Shown: positions 1-7,450, counted from the stretch's first letter. The stretch is 10,845 bases of DNA from Falsiroseomonas sp044341625 (GCA_044341625.1 JBIIRI010000122.1:1-10845); one strand, 5' to 3'. A program made the numbers and translations. Notes: generated from the letters alone by a model not told the origin.

Positions 1-648
1 CGCCTGCTGGCGGAAGGACGGCGCGATGCCCGCTGGCTGGCGGCGCTGGAGGATGCGATGGCCCGCCACGCCGTCGCCGCCGCCGCCGCGCGCCGCGCTT
101 TGGTCCAGCGGCTGAACGCCCTGCTGGCCTCTGGCACCGCCACCGGGGCCTTTCCGGCTGCCAGCCTCGCCTTGCTCGACCCCGTCGCCGCCTGGCTGGA
201 TGAGGCGCCGGCGCTGGCGGTGGAGGACCGGCTGCGGGACGCGCTGACCGCCAACCGGGCGCGCGATGCCGCCGCCGGGGGGGCGGCTATCGGCGCGCAC
301 CGGGCCGATCTCGGCATGACCCACCTGCCCAAGGACCTGCCGGCCGAGCTCTGTTCGACCGGGGAGCAGAAGGCGCTGCTGGTCTCCGTCGTGCTGGCCC
401 ATGCCGCGCTGATCGGCGCGGCGCGCGGCTTCGCCCCCCTGCTGCTGCTGGACGAGGTCGCGGCCCACCTGGACCAACGCCGCCGGGAAGCGCTCTATGC
501 TGCCCTGGCTTCCCTGCCGGCCCAGGTCTTCCTGACCGGCACCGAGCCCGATATCTTCGCGCCCCTGCAAGGGTCCGCGGAGGGCTTTCGCGCGACGCCA
601 TCCGGGTTGGTTCCGCTACCGGAATTCCCCGTGCCGAATCCCGTCTGA
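1..648 (+). CDS. recF: DNA replication and repair protein RecF, C-terminal part (5' end outside window)
   Basis: RecF is an SMC/ABC-type ATPase that binds gapped DNA and, with RecO and RecR, helps load RecA. The frame is open from base 1 and ends at TGA 646-648, giving 215 visible residues, which is a little over half of a usual RecF. The ABC signature STGEQKALL begins near base 355. The Walker B/D-loop LLLLDEVAAHLD lies near bases 439-474, with the Asp-Glu pair at 451-456. A GAHR motif precedes the signature, as in other RecF proteins. The N-terminal Walker A lies upstream of the window. The gene is followed after 51 bases by gyrB, the normal order of the dnaA-dnaN-recF-gyrB cluster, which supports the assignment. 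Nothing looks broken; the truncation is only the window edge. Confidence 0.95.
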   Translation, partial: RLLAEGRRDARWLAALEDAMARHAVAAAAARRALVQRLNALLASGTATGAFPAASLALLDPVAAWLDEAPALAVEDRLRDALTANRARDAAAGGAAIGAHRADLGMTHLPKDLPAELCSTGEQKALLVSVVLAHAALIGAARGFAPLLLLDEVAAHLDQRRREALYAALASLPAQVFLTGTEPDIFAPLQGSAEGFRATPSGLVPLPEFPVPNPV

Positions 649-699
649 ATCCCTATATCTACGGGGCTCAGCCGCATCACCGAAGGAGCCTACGCCGGC

Positions 700-3159
700 A
701 TGTCCGACGCCGCCGCGCGCGCCACGCCTCCCGCCCCCGGAACCGACTCCGCGGAGGCCTATGACAGCGCCTCCATCACCGTGCTGCGGGGGCTCGAAGC
801 CGTGCGCAAGCGGCCGGGGATGTATATCGGCGACACCGATGACGGCTCCGGCCTGCATCACATGGCCTTCGAGATCATCGACAACGCGGTGGATGAGGCC
901 CAGGCGGGCTTCGCCACGCGCTGCGACGTGGTGCTGAACGGCGATGGCAGCGTCACCGTCACCGATGACGGGCGCGGCATCCCGGTCGATATCCACCCGG
1001 AGGAAGGCGTCTCCGCCGCCGAGGTGGTGCTGACCCGCCTGCATGCGGGCGGCAAGTTCAACCAGAATTCCTACAAGGTCTCGGGCGGCCTGCATGGCGT
1101 CGGCGCCGCGGTGGTGAACGCGCTGTCCGAATGGATGGAAGTCCGCATCTGGCGCGAGGGCACGGAGCATTTCATCCGCTTCGAGCATGGCGACACGGTG
1201 CAGCCGCTGAAGGTGGTCGGCCCGTCGGACCACCCGAATGGGACGGAGGTGACGTTCAAGCCTTCCTCCGGCACCTTCACCAAGGTCGAATATGATTTCG
1301 CCGTGCTCGAGCGGCGCCTCAGGGAATTGGCGTTCCTGAACAGCGGGCTTGCCATCACGCTGAAGGACGACCGCCACGTCCCCGCCAAGCAGGCGGAATT
1401 CTGCTTCAAGGGCGGCCTTGTCGCCTTCGTCGAATGGCTGGACCGCAGCAAGCAGCCGATCTTCAAGCCGCCGATCTCGCTGGTCAGCAAGGACACGGAT
1501 GTCGGCATCCGCGTCGAACTCGCGATGTGGTGGAACGACAGCCCGCATGAAGTGGCGCTGTGCTTCACCAACAACATCCCCCAGCGCGATGGCGGCACGC
1601 ACCAGGCCGGTTTCCGCCAGGCGCTGACGCGTGTTGTGATGAAGTATGCCGAAGACCTGGCGAAGAAGGAGAAGGTGGAGCTTTCGGGCGAGGATATGCG
1701 CGAAGGCCTGACCGCCGTGCTGTCCGTGAAGGTGCCGGACCCCAAGTTCAGCTCACAGACCAAGGACAAGCTGGTTTCCTCGGAAGTGCAGCCGGTGGTG
1801 CAGGTGGCCGTCGCCGACGCGCTGTCCCATTGGTTCGAGACGCATCCGAAGGAAGCGAAGCAGGTCCTGGAACAGGTCGTGCTTGCGGCTGCCGCGCGGA
1901 AGGCGGCGCAGCTGGCGCGGGAGAAGGTGGGGCGCAAGAACGCGCTCGATATCTCGACCCTGCCCGGCAAGCTCGCCGACTGCCAGGAAAAGGACCCGGC
2001 GAAGTCCGAGATCTTCATCGTCGAGGGCGACAGCGCCGGCGGGTCCGCCAAGCAGGGCCGCGACCGGCGCTTCCAGGCCATCCTGCCGCTGAAGGGCAAG
2101 ATCCTCAACGTCGAACGCGCGCGGATGGACAAGATGCTGTCCAGCGCCGAGGTCGGCACGCTGATCACCGCGCTCGGCACCGGCATCGGGCCGGGGCCCG
2201 CCGACAAGGGCGGGTTCGACGCGGGCAAGCTGCGCTACCACCGCATCGTCATCATGACGGACGCCGATGTGGATGGCAGCCACATCCGCACCCTTCTGCT
2301 GACCTTCTTCTTCCGCCAGATGCATGAGCTGATCGCGCGCGGTCACCTCTATATCGCGCAGCCGCCGCTGTACCGCGCCAAGCGCGGGCAGGAGGAACGC
2401 TACCTCAAGGACGATCGCGCGCTGGAGGACTTCCTGCTGGAAAAGGCGCTGGCCGGCGCGCGCTTCCGATTCGCCGATGGGCGCGAATTGCGCGGCGAAG
2501 ACTTGCGCGCGGAGGTCGAGACGCTGCGCCAGGTCCAGTCGCGCATCCGGCGCCTCGCCACCCAGGTGCCGGCCGAGATCGTGGAACAGGCGGCCGTCTC
2601 CGGTGCGCTGACGCTCGACCCCGACCGCGCGCCGCAGGCGGCGGCCCTGCTGCAGCAGCGGCTGGATGCGCTGGCGCCGCCGACGGAACGCGGCTGGAAG
2701 GCGACGGCGGATGGCACGACGCTGTCGCTCGGCCGCGTGGTCCGCAGCGTGGCGGAACGCCATGTGCTCGACGCGACGGCGCTGAAAAGCGCCGAGGCGC
2801 GCTGGCTGGACGAGCGGCGCGAGGTCTTCGCGCGCGACTTCGCTGCTGGCCCGGCGATGATCGGCTTCGATGCCGGCGCGGATGCGCCGCAATCCGGCCC
2901 GCTGATGGTCTGGGACCGCATCATCGCGCAGGGCCGGAAGGGCCTGACGATCCAGCGCTTCAAGGGACTGGGCGAGATGAATCCCGACCAGCTCTGGAAG
3001 ACCACGCTCGACCCCGCCGTGCGCACCCTGCTGCGCGTGCGCGTGGAGGATACGGAGGATGCCGAGCAGGTCTTCTCGACCCTGATGGGCGATGTGGTGG
3101 AACCGCGCCGCGACTTCATCGTGGAGAATGCGCTGAAGGTCGCGAATCTGGACGTCTAA
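700..3159 (+). CDS. gyrB: DNA gyrase subunit B
   Basis: This is the ATPase subunit of the type II topoisomerase that introduces negative supercoils, acting with GyrA. It has 819 residues, close to the 804 of the E. coli protein. The GHKL ATPase domain holds the catalytic-base Glu at about residue 58 and the Mg-binding Asn at 62 (FEIIDNAVDEA), followed by DDGRGIP and GGLHGVGAAVV. The TOPRIM domain has EGDSAGGSAK with Glu442, and DADVDGSH with Asp521, Asp523 and Asp525. Residues from about 568 to 730 form the extra TOPRIM insertion typical of Gram-negative GyrB. QRFKGLGEMNP starts at 752. The positions matching E. coli Asp426 and Lys447 (here Asp444 and Lys465) are wild type, so no classical GyrB quinolone-resistance change is seen. 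The ATG is preceded by GAAGGAG at 682-688, 11 bases upstream. A TATATC stretch at 654-659 could be a -10 box, but no good -35 accompanies it. Confidence 0.98.
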   Translation: MSDAAARATPPAPGTDSAEAYDSASITVLRGLEAVRKRPGMYIGDTDDGSGLHHMAFEIIDNAVDEAQAGFATRCDVVLNGDGSVTVTDDGRGIPVDIHPEEGVSAAEVVLTRLHAGGKFNQNSYKVSGGLHGVGAAVVNALSEWMEVRIWREGTEHFIRFEHGDTVQPLKVVGPSDHPNGTEVTFKPSSGTFTKVEYDFAVLERRLRELAFLNSGLAITLKDDRHVPAKQAEFCFKGGLVAFVEWLDRSKQPIFKPPISLVSKDTDVGIRVELAMWWNDSPHEVALCFTNNIPQRDGGTHQAGFRQALTRVVMKYAEDLAKKEKVELSGEDMREGLTAVLSVKVPDPKFSSQTKDKLVSSEVQPVVQVAVADALSHWFETHPKEAKQVLEQVVLAAAARKAAQLAREKVGRKNALDISTLPGKLADCQEKDPAKSEIFIVEGDSAGGSAKQGRDRRFQAILPLKGKILNVERARMDKMLSSAEVGTLITALGTGIGPGPADKGGFDAGKLRYHRIVIMTDADVDGSHIRTLLLTFFFRQMHELIARGHLYIAQPPLYRAKRGQEERYLKDDRALEDFLLEKALAGARFRFADGRELRGEDLRAEVETLRQVQSRIRRLATQVPAEIVEQAAVSGALTLDPDRAPQAAALLQQRLDALAPPTERGWKATADGTTLSLGRVVRSVAERHVLDATALKSAEARWLDERREVFARDFAAGPAMIGFDAGADAPQSGPLMVWDRIIAQGRKGLTIQRFKGLGEMNPDQLWKTTLDPAVRTLLRVRVEDTEDAEQVFSTLMGDVVEPRRDFIVENALKVANLDV

Positions 3160-3191
3160 GGGCGCTTGTAAGGGTACCGGCGGGGGCGGTG

Positions 3192-3220
3192 TTTCCAGCC
3201 GGCCCCGCAGCCTGTATGGA
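3192..3220 (+). promoter_or_regulatory. Candidate promoter for the DUF3297 gene
   Basis: TTTCCA (3192-3197), a 17-base spacer and TATGGA (3215-3220) form a weak sigma70-like pair. The -10 box ends nine bases before the ATG at 3230, so a transcript from it would have almost no leader. No Shine-Dalgarno site precedes that ATG. The same stretch can fold GCGGGG (3180-3185) with CCCCGC (3203-3208), which lacks a T-run and is therefore a poor gyrB terminator. Each hexamer matches only partly, so a chance match is possible. Confidence 0.25.
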
Positions 3221-3229
3221 CCCCCCGCC

Positions 3230-3493
3230 ATGACCGACGACGCCCCCATCGCCCTCCCCGACCGTCTCTCCGTCGATCCGCGGAGCCCGCATCATGACGC
3301 GGCCCTGCTGAACCGCGGCATCGGCATCCGCTTCAACGGGGCGGAAAAGACGAATGTCGAGGAATACTGCATCAGCGAAGGCTGGGTGCGCGTCGCGGTC
3401 GGCAAGACGCTGGACCGTCGCGGCAACCCGCTGACGATCAAGCTGCAGGGCAAGGTCGAGCCCTATTTGAAAGACCCCGTCGCCGAGGACTGA
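3230..3493 (+). CDS. DUF3297 family protein
   Basis: This is an 87-residue protein of unknown biochemical role. I recognise the DUF3297 family from the run DRLSVDPRSPHHD, then LLNRGIGIRFNG, TNVEEYCISEGW, VGKTLDRRGNPLTIKL and the ending GKVEPYLKD. The length is normal for the family and the protein is complete. It has no signal peptide and no membrane segment, so it is probably cytosolic, with a compact mixed basic and acidic composition. Only one cysteine is present, in EEYCISEG. The ATG at 3230 is the only sensible start; an upstream ATG at 3216 is out of frame. No ribosome binding site is visible. The gene lies 70 bases after gyrB and four bases before the VOC gene, so it probably heads a two-gene transcript or is read through from gyrB. 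No function should be inferred from the neighbourhood alone. Confidence 0.88.
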   Translation: MTDDAPIALPDRLSVDPRSPHHDAALLNRGIGIRFNGAEKTNVEEYCISEGWVRVAVGKTLDRRGNPLTIKLQGKVEPYLKDPVAED

Positions 3494-3497
3494 TCCG

Positions 3498-3941
3498 GTG
3501 ACAGGCCCCCCGCCCAGTTTCGCCTGGGCGCCCCTGGTGCCCGAGCTGCTAGTCACCGACCTCGCCGCCAGCCTGCGCTTCTGGTGCGGCGTCTGCGGCT
3601 TCGCCGTGCTCTATGACCGGCCGGAGGAAGGCTTCGCCTATCTTCACCGCGATGGCGCGCAGGTGATGCTGGAAGCGGTGACGGCGCCCGGCCGGCACTT
3701 GGTGACCGCGCCGCTCGAGGCGCCGCTCGGCCGCGGCCTGCATTTCCAGATCGAGGTCGCGGCGCTGGAACCGATCCTAGAGGCGCTGGCCGCGCAGGCT
3801 TGGCCGCTCTGGCTCGCGCCGGAGGAGAAGTGGTACCGCGCCGGCAAGGTCGAGCACGGCCAGCGCCAGTTTCTGGTGCAGGACCCCGATGGCTACCTGC
3901 TGCGCTTCTGTACCGGGATCGGGACGCGCGCGGCGCGATAA
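3498..3941 (+). CDS. VOC superfamily (glyoxalase/bleomycin-resistance-like) protein
   Basis: The 147-residue protein resembles small single-chain VOC (vicinal oxygen chelate) proteins of the bleomycin-resistance type. The N-terminal repeat has APLVPELLVTDLAASLRFW, the usual first strand and helix. The second half has GLHFQIEVAALEPILEAL and ends with QRQFLVQDPDGYLLRF, a pattern very common in this family. Some members bind metal and catalyse glyoxalase, dioxygenase or epimerase reactions. Others, such as BRP, only bind and sequester a ligand. The full metal-ligand set cannot be assigned by eye, so substrate and activity stay open. The start is GTG at 3498, four bases after the DUF3297 stop. 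GAGG at 3485-3488, inside the end of that gene, is a well-placed ribosome binding site, which supports translational coupling. It converges on the reverse-strand zinc-ribbon gene with only seven bases between the stop codons. Confidence 0.85.
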   Translation: MTGPPPSFAWAPLVPELLVTDLAASLRFWCGVCGFAVLYDRPEEGFAYLHRDGAQVMLEAVTAPGRHLVTAPLEAPLGRGLHFQIEVAALEPILEALAAQAWPLWLAPEEKWYRAGKVEHGQRQFLVQDPDGYLLRFCTGIGTRAAR

Positions 3942-3948
3942 GGCTGGC

Positions 3949-4701
3949 TCAGGCGCCGCCGAACAGCCGCCTCACCTTCGCCCAAAACCCCTCGCCGCGT
4001 GCCGCGATGCGCTGGTGCGACACATGCGGGCGATGCGCCGGCGGGGGCATGGCGCTGGCCATGGTGTGCCGGCCGGTGTCGCCGGCCTCGATCAGCCGCT
4101 GTTCCAGCCGCACCACCTGCGTCACCACCTCCGGCACCGATTGGCCGAGAAGCCATTCGGCGGTGGCGGCGGCATCGTCCCAGGCCTCGGCCCGGCGCAG
4201 CGCATCCACCACCCGCACCGTCTGTTCGGCATCGAGCGGCGGGCCGCCGCGCCACAGCGCGACCGCATCCAGCCGCCAGGGCCGCGCCAGATCCGGCCGG
4301 TCGAGGTCGTCCGCCACCCAGGCCGCCTGCAGGGTTGCCTCGGCCGAGGCATGCATGGCCCCGCTTTCCTCCAGCACCAGCGCATAGGCCAGGAACCGCC
4401 GGGCCAAGGGCGGGATGCCGTTGTCGGCCAGCAGGGCGCGGAACGGGGCGGCGCGCACCGCGTCGGCCGCCGCCGGATGGGCGTGGGTGATGTCGGGCGC
4501 GCAATAGCCGCAGCCGGGGCATTGCTGCAGCCAGCGCGACATGGTCGAGCGCACCGGCTCCCCGGGCCGGAGGTCGAGGTCGGGCGCCTGCTCGGGCATG
4601 CCCGGGCGGAAGGGGGGCTGCCGGCTCTCGGTGCCGCAGACGCCGCAGCGGATCGCGCCTGCGGATGCGGACCGGGACCCGGCCGAAGGGGTCTCGGCCA
4701 T
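3949..4701 (-). CDS. Zinc-ribbon protein resembling DUF2225, with helical C-terminal region
   Basis: The protein has 250 residues and no known function. Near the N-terminus are two cysteine knuckles, CGVC (Cys19, Cys22) and CPGCGYC (Cys61, Cys64, Cys67), which should bind one zinc ion. The C-P-x-C-G-Y pattern preceded by a short strand resembles the DUF2225 family, but I cannot confirm membership. From about residue 75 on, the sequence is Ala-, Leu- and Arg-rich and looks all-helical, possibly TPR-like. It ends in an amphipathic FWAKVRRLF stretch. No signal peptide is seen. I chose the ATG at 4701 because the alternative start at 4794 adds a Pro/Gly-rich stretch and would run over the pip start. 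TAGGTT, seven bases upstream of the ATG, could be a poor -10 box; AGG within it could also serve as a weak ribosome binding site. The gene is divergent from pip (91 bases between starts) and convergent with the VOC gene. Confidence 0.75.
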   Translation of the reverse strand: MAETPSAGSRSASAGAIRCGVCGTESRQPPFRPGMPEQAPDLDLRPGEPVRSTMSRWLQQCPGCGYCAPDITHAHPAAADAVRAAPFRALLADNGIPPLARRFLAYALVLEESGAMHASAEATLQAAWVADDLDRPDLARPWRLDAVALWRGGPPLDAEQTVRVVDALRRAEAWDDAAATAEWLLGQSVPEVVTQVVRLEQRLIEAGDTGRHTMASAMPPPAHRPHVSHQRIAARGEGFWAKVRRLFGGA

Positions 4702-4755
4702 GCCCACCAACCTAGTCACCCCGGCGCCCCCCGCGAAGGGGCAAGCGCGGGAATG

Positions 4756-4784
4756 TTGCCGGCCGGGCCAAGGCGTCGTTAAAC
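4756..4784 (+). promoter_or_regulatory. Candidate promoter for pip, placed for a leaderless transcript
   Basis: TTGCCG (4756-4761), exactly 17 bases and TTAAAC (4779-4784) form a plausible housekeeping promoter; alphaproteobacterial -35 boxes often read TTGNC. Transcription would begin about seven bases past the -10, at or next to the ATG at 4793. The bases before that ATG include ACCTCC (4783-4788), the opposite of a Shine-Dalgarno sequence, so canonical initiation is unlikely. The -10 matches only three of six consensus bases. Confidence 0.3.
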
Positions 4785-4792
4785 CTCCCCCC

Positions 4793-5743
4793 ATGCCGCG
4801 CGGCGACCTGTTCCCCGATATCGCTCCCTACGAGACCGGCCTGCTGCCGCTATCGGGGGGGCATGTCATGTATTGGGAGCAGGTCGGCAACCCGCGCGGG
4901 CAGCCGGTGCTGTTTCTCCATGGCGGGCCAGGGGCCGGGGCCGGGGCCATCCACCGCCGCTTCTTCGACCCAGGTCATTGGCGGGTCATCATCTTCGACC
5001 AGCGCGGCGCCGGCCGGTCCCGCCCGTTGGGGGAATTGCGCGACAACAGCACCCCCCACCTGGTCTCCGACATCGAGGCGCTGCGCCGCTTCCTAGGTAT
5101 CGAGTCCTGGCTGCTGTTCGGCGGCTCCTGGGGGTCCACGCTCGCGCTGGCCTATGCGCAGGCGCATCCCGCCCGCGTCGCCGGCTGCGTGCTACGCGGC
5201 GTCTTCCTCGGCCGGCCGAGCGAGGTGGAGTGGTTCCTCTATGGCCTGCGCCGGGTCTTTCCCGACGCCTGGTCCGCCTTCGCCGAGCACATCCCGCCCG
5301 CCGAGCGCCACGATCTGCTGACCGCCTATCTGAAGCGGCTCTGTGATCCCGACCCGCTGGTGCACGGCCCCGCGGCGCGGGCCTGGAGCCTCTATGAAGG
5401 GTCGTGCTCCACCCTGATGCCGAGCCCGGAGACGGTGGCGAGCTTCGCCCAGGATCGCAGCGCGCTCGGCCTCGCGCGGATCGAGGCGCATTACTTCGCG
5501 CATGACCTGTTCCTGCCGCCCGAGGGGCTGCTGGGCGGCATGGATCGGATCGCGCATGTGCAGGCGGAGATCGTGCAGGGCCGCTATGACATGGTCTGCC
5601 CCTGCGACACCGCCTTCGACCTCGCTGCCGCCTGGCCGCGCGCGCGGCTGACGGTGATCCCCGATGCCGGCCATTCGGCGCTGGAGCCCGGCGTGCGGAT
5701 GGCGCTGGTCGCGGCGGTGGAGCGTTTTCGGCGGCGCAGCTGA
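4793..5743 (+). CDS. pip: Prolyl iminopeptidase (proline iminopeptidase, alpha/beta hydrolase, family S33)
   Basis: This enzyme removes N-terminal proline from peptides in the cytosol. The 316 residues match the usual Pip length. The oxyanion-hole motif HGGPG is at residues 43-47, followed by FDQRGAGRS. The nucleophile elbow GGSWGS places the catalytic Ser at 112. The remaining triad residues are Asp266 in GRYDMVCP and His294 in DAGHSALEP. The region from about 140 to 240 forms the helical cap, with the family-typical WSLYEGS segment. The ATG at 4793 gives the standard MPRGDLFPDIAPYETG beginning; longer forms reach back into the opposite-strand gene and are unlikely. There is no signal peptide. 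No Shine-Dalgarno site is present; see the upstream promoter. The stop lies six bases from the stop of the convergent glycosyltransferase gene. Substrate preference for Pro is inferred from the family. Confidence 0.95.
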   Translation: MPRGDLFPDIAPYETGLLPLSGGHVMYWEQVGNPRGQPVLFLHGGPGAGAGAIHRRFFDPGHWRVIIFDQRGAGRSRPLGELRDNSTPHLVSDIEALRRFLGIESWLLFGGSWGSTLALAYAQAHPARVAGCVLRGVFLGRPSEVEWFLYGLRRVFPDAWSAFAEHIPPAERHDLLTAYLKRLCDPDPLVHGPAARAWSLYEGSCSTLMPSPETVASFAQDRSALGLARIEAHYFAHDLFLPPEGLLGGMDRIAHVQAEIVQGRYDMVCPCDTAFDLAAAWPRARLTVIPDAGHSALEPGVRMALVAAVERFRRRS

Positions 5744-5749
5744 AGGTCT

Positions 5750-7450
5750 TTACGCGAGCCGGATCAGGTCCGTTTTCAGCATCCACCCCAGCGCCCGTTG
5801 CATCCGCCAGGCGCGCACCGGCGGCATCTCCGCCACCAGCTCGCCGGCCGGCGCCGGCCCGTCTTCGAGCCGCGCCAGCACCGCTTCGAAGGCGTCGAGG
5901 CCGGGCAGCAGGTCGCGGCGCGGCGCGACGCCGGGCATCGCCACCAGCGCGCGCAGCCGGGCCAGTGCGGCGGCCGCATCCTCGCCCGGCACCAGGGCGA
6001 GGCGCGTCTCAGGCGCCAGGCGGCGGGTCGGGTAGTCGGCGAAGACCAGGCTGGGGTCGGGGCGGTGGGGCACGCGGTCCTCGCCGCGCAAGGGTTGGGC
6101 GCGTTCGGCGCGCTCGGCGCGGCGGATGCGGGCCATTTCCTCCCACAAGCCACGCCATTGGCCGATCACCACGGACCAGTCGAACAACGCGACCGCCCGG
6201 CGCCGGCCGGCCTCCCCCATCCGGGCCCTGAGCCTCGGATCGGCGACCAGCGCGGCGAAGGCTTCGGCGGCGGCGGGGATGTCCACCGCCGTGCATTGCG
6301 CGACGCCGGCGATGTAGCTGTCATAGGTGTCGGCGCCGCTGGCGTGCCGCTCGGCGAGGTCGGCCATCGGCCCGGCGAGGGTGGTCGGCACGCGGAAGCC
6401 GGTCTCGCCATGGACGATGGTGTCGCGCAGCCCGTCCCAATCCGTGCCGACCACGGGCAGCCCGGCGGCCATGGCCTCGACCGGAGCAATGCCGAAGGTC
6501 TCCTGGATGTTGTCGGACAGCAGCGTGAAGATGTCGGCGGCCGACCAGATGCCCCGCCGCACCTCCGGCAGCCGCCCATCGACATGGCGCAGCACCACCC
6601 GTGGGGCGAGCGCTGCCGCCTGGGCCGTGAAGGCCCGGCGCTGGCTATCGTCGGAGAACCAGCCGGACAGGACCAGCACCACCCGCGCCCCCGACGGCGC
6701 GGCGGCGGCGGCCCGCTGCAGGCCCAGCAGCATCGGCAGCGGATGCGCCTTGGCGTGGTAGGACAGCCGCCCGTGGTGCAGCACCACCACATCGGCCTCC
6801 GTGACATCCAGCCGGGCGCGCCAGGCGGCGCGATCCGCCGGGTGGGGGGCGAGTGCCGCGCAATCGACGCCGAGCGGGATGACGGGCAGCGCCGGCCCTT
6901 CGATGCGCGTCGCGCCGAGCCGGCGGGCCAGGTAGCTGGCCTGCATCTCCATCTGGCGCCGCACCGCGCCTTGCACGGCAGCGGAGGTGCAGACGATGGC
7001 ATCCCAGGGCTGCACCGGCGCGATCAGGCTGTTGAGGATACTGTCCATCGCACCGGCCGAGGCGGTGGTGTGCGTCAGCCCGATCAGGGAAAAGCCGCGT
7101 GCCTCGCCCACTCGCCGCCGCCGCCAGGCATAGTCGCCGAGCCCCGGCCCGGGCAGTAGCAGGCAGCCGATGGAGGCCAGGCGGTGGAACTGCGACTCCG
7201 GGATCGCCTCGGTCGGGAGCTGGGTGCCCAGGGGGGTGCCGAGAGCGGCGACATGGCGGCGGAAGGCCTCTGCATCCGCCTCGGTGCGAGTCAGGGCGAC
7301 CAGCCGGTCGAAACCGGCATGGCGGACCATGCCGCTCAGGAAGCCCTCCCCCGCCGCATGCCGGCCCATCAGCCGGGGGCGGGACGTATCGTAGCCATCG
7401 GGCGCGTAGAGCAGGGCGGCGGAAGCGGGTGTCGGCGTAGGGGCGGTCAT
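5750..7450 (-). CDS. GT4-type (group 1) glycosyltransferase with C-terminal extension
   Basis: The 566-residue protein has a GT-B fold. It carries an N-terminal acceptor half with MGRHAAGEGFLSGMVRH, then IPLGVD at 191-196, HGRLSYHAKAHP at 226-237, and the sugar-nucleotide half with the EX7E motif (Glu317 to Glu325) in NIQETFGIAPVEAMAAGLPVVG. These are hallmarks of retaining GT4 enzymes that use a nucleotide-sugar donor. The last 115 or so residues, after RRAERAERA, lie outside the GT-B fold. They are helical and end with RAWRMQRALGWMLKTDLIRL. No signal peptide or membrane span is visible, so it is cytosolic or peripheral. Neither other glycan genes nor an operon partner are nearby, so acceptor and sugar are unknown. 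The ATG at 7450 was preferred to a TTG at 7489; that TTG is part of TTGACG (7489-7484 on this strand), a good -35-like hexamer, though no -10 follows at the right distance. No Shine-Dalgarno site is seen. Confidence 0.88.
   Translation of the reverse strand: MTAPTPTPASAALLYAPDGYDTSRPRLMGRHAAGEGFLSGMVRHAGFDRLVALTRTEADAEAFRRHVAALGTPLGTQLPTEAIPESQFHRLASIGCLLLPGPGLGDYAWRRRRVGEARGFSLIGLTHTTASAGAMDSILNSLIAPVQPWDAIVCTSAAVQGAVRRQMEMQASYLARRLGATRIEGPALPVIPLGVDCAALAPHPADRAAWRARLDVTEADVVVLHHGRLSYHAKAHPLPMLLGLQRAAAAAPSGARVVLVLSGWFSDDSQRRAFTAQAAALAPRVVLRHVDGRLPEVRRGIWSAADIFTLLSDNIQETFGIAPVEAMAAGLPVVGTDWDGLRDTIVHGETGFRVPTTLAGPMADLAERHASGADTYDSYIAGVAQCTAVDIPAAAEAFAALVADPRLRARMGEAGRRRAVALFDWSVVIGQWRGLWEEMARIRRAERAERAQPLRGEDRVPHRPDPSLVFADYPTRRLAPETRLALVPGEDAAAALARLRALVAMPGVAPRRDLLPGLDAFEAVLARLEDGPAPAGELVAEMPPVRAWRMQRALGWMLKTDLIRLA

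Noticed and set aside
649..699. gyrB promoter with a TATATC -10 box at 654-659
   Set aside because: No acceptable -35 is found at 15-19 bases upstream, and recF-gyrB are often co-transcribed, so I did not list it as a feature.
1..699. Replication origin near the recF-gyrB cluster
   Set aside because: No DnaA-box cluster or AT-rich unwinding region is visible. dnaA and any nearby origin would lie outside the window; in many Alphaproteobacteria the origin is elsewhere.
1753..3249. Long open frame (498 codons) on the reverse strand opposite gyrB, with similar ones at 616-1602 and 1071-2228
   Set aside because: They lie wholly or mostly antisense to gyrB, whose motifs are complete. High GC at third positions removes stops from other frames. 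Their translations are low-complexity Arg/Ala/Gly/His text without domains.
4541..4792. Upstream extension of the pip frame
   Set aside because: It would overlap the start of the reverse-strand zinc-ribbon gene, and the family N-terminus begins exactly at the ATG 4793.
5798..7159. 453-codon forward open frame opposite the glycosyltransferase
   Set aside because: It is antisense to a gene with clear GT4 motifs. The translation is His/Gly/Arg-rich shadow sequence with no recognisable domain and no ribosome site.
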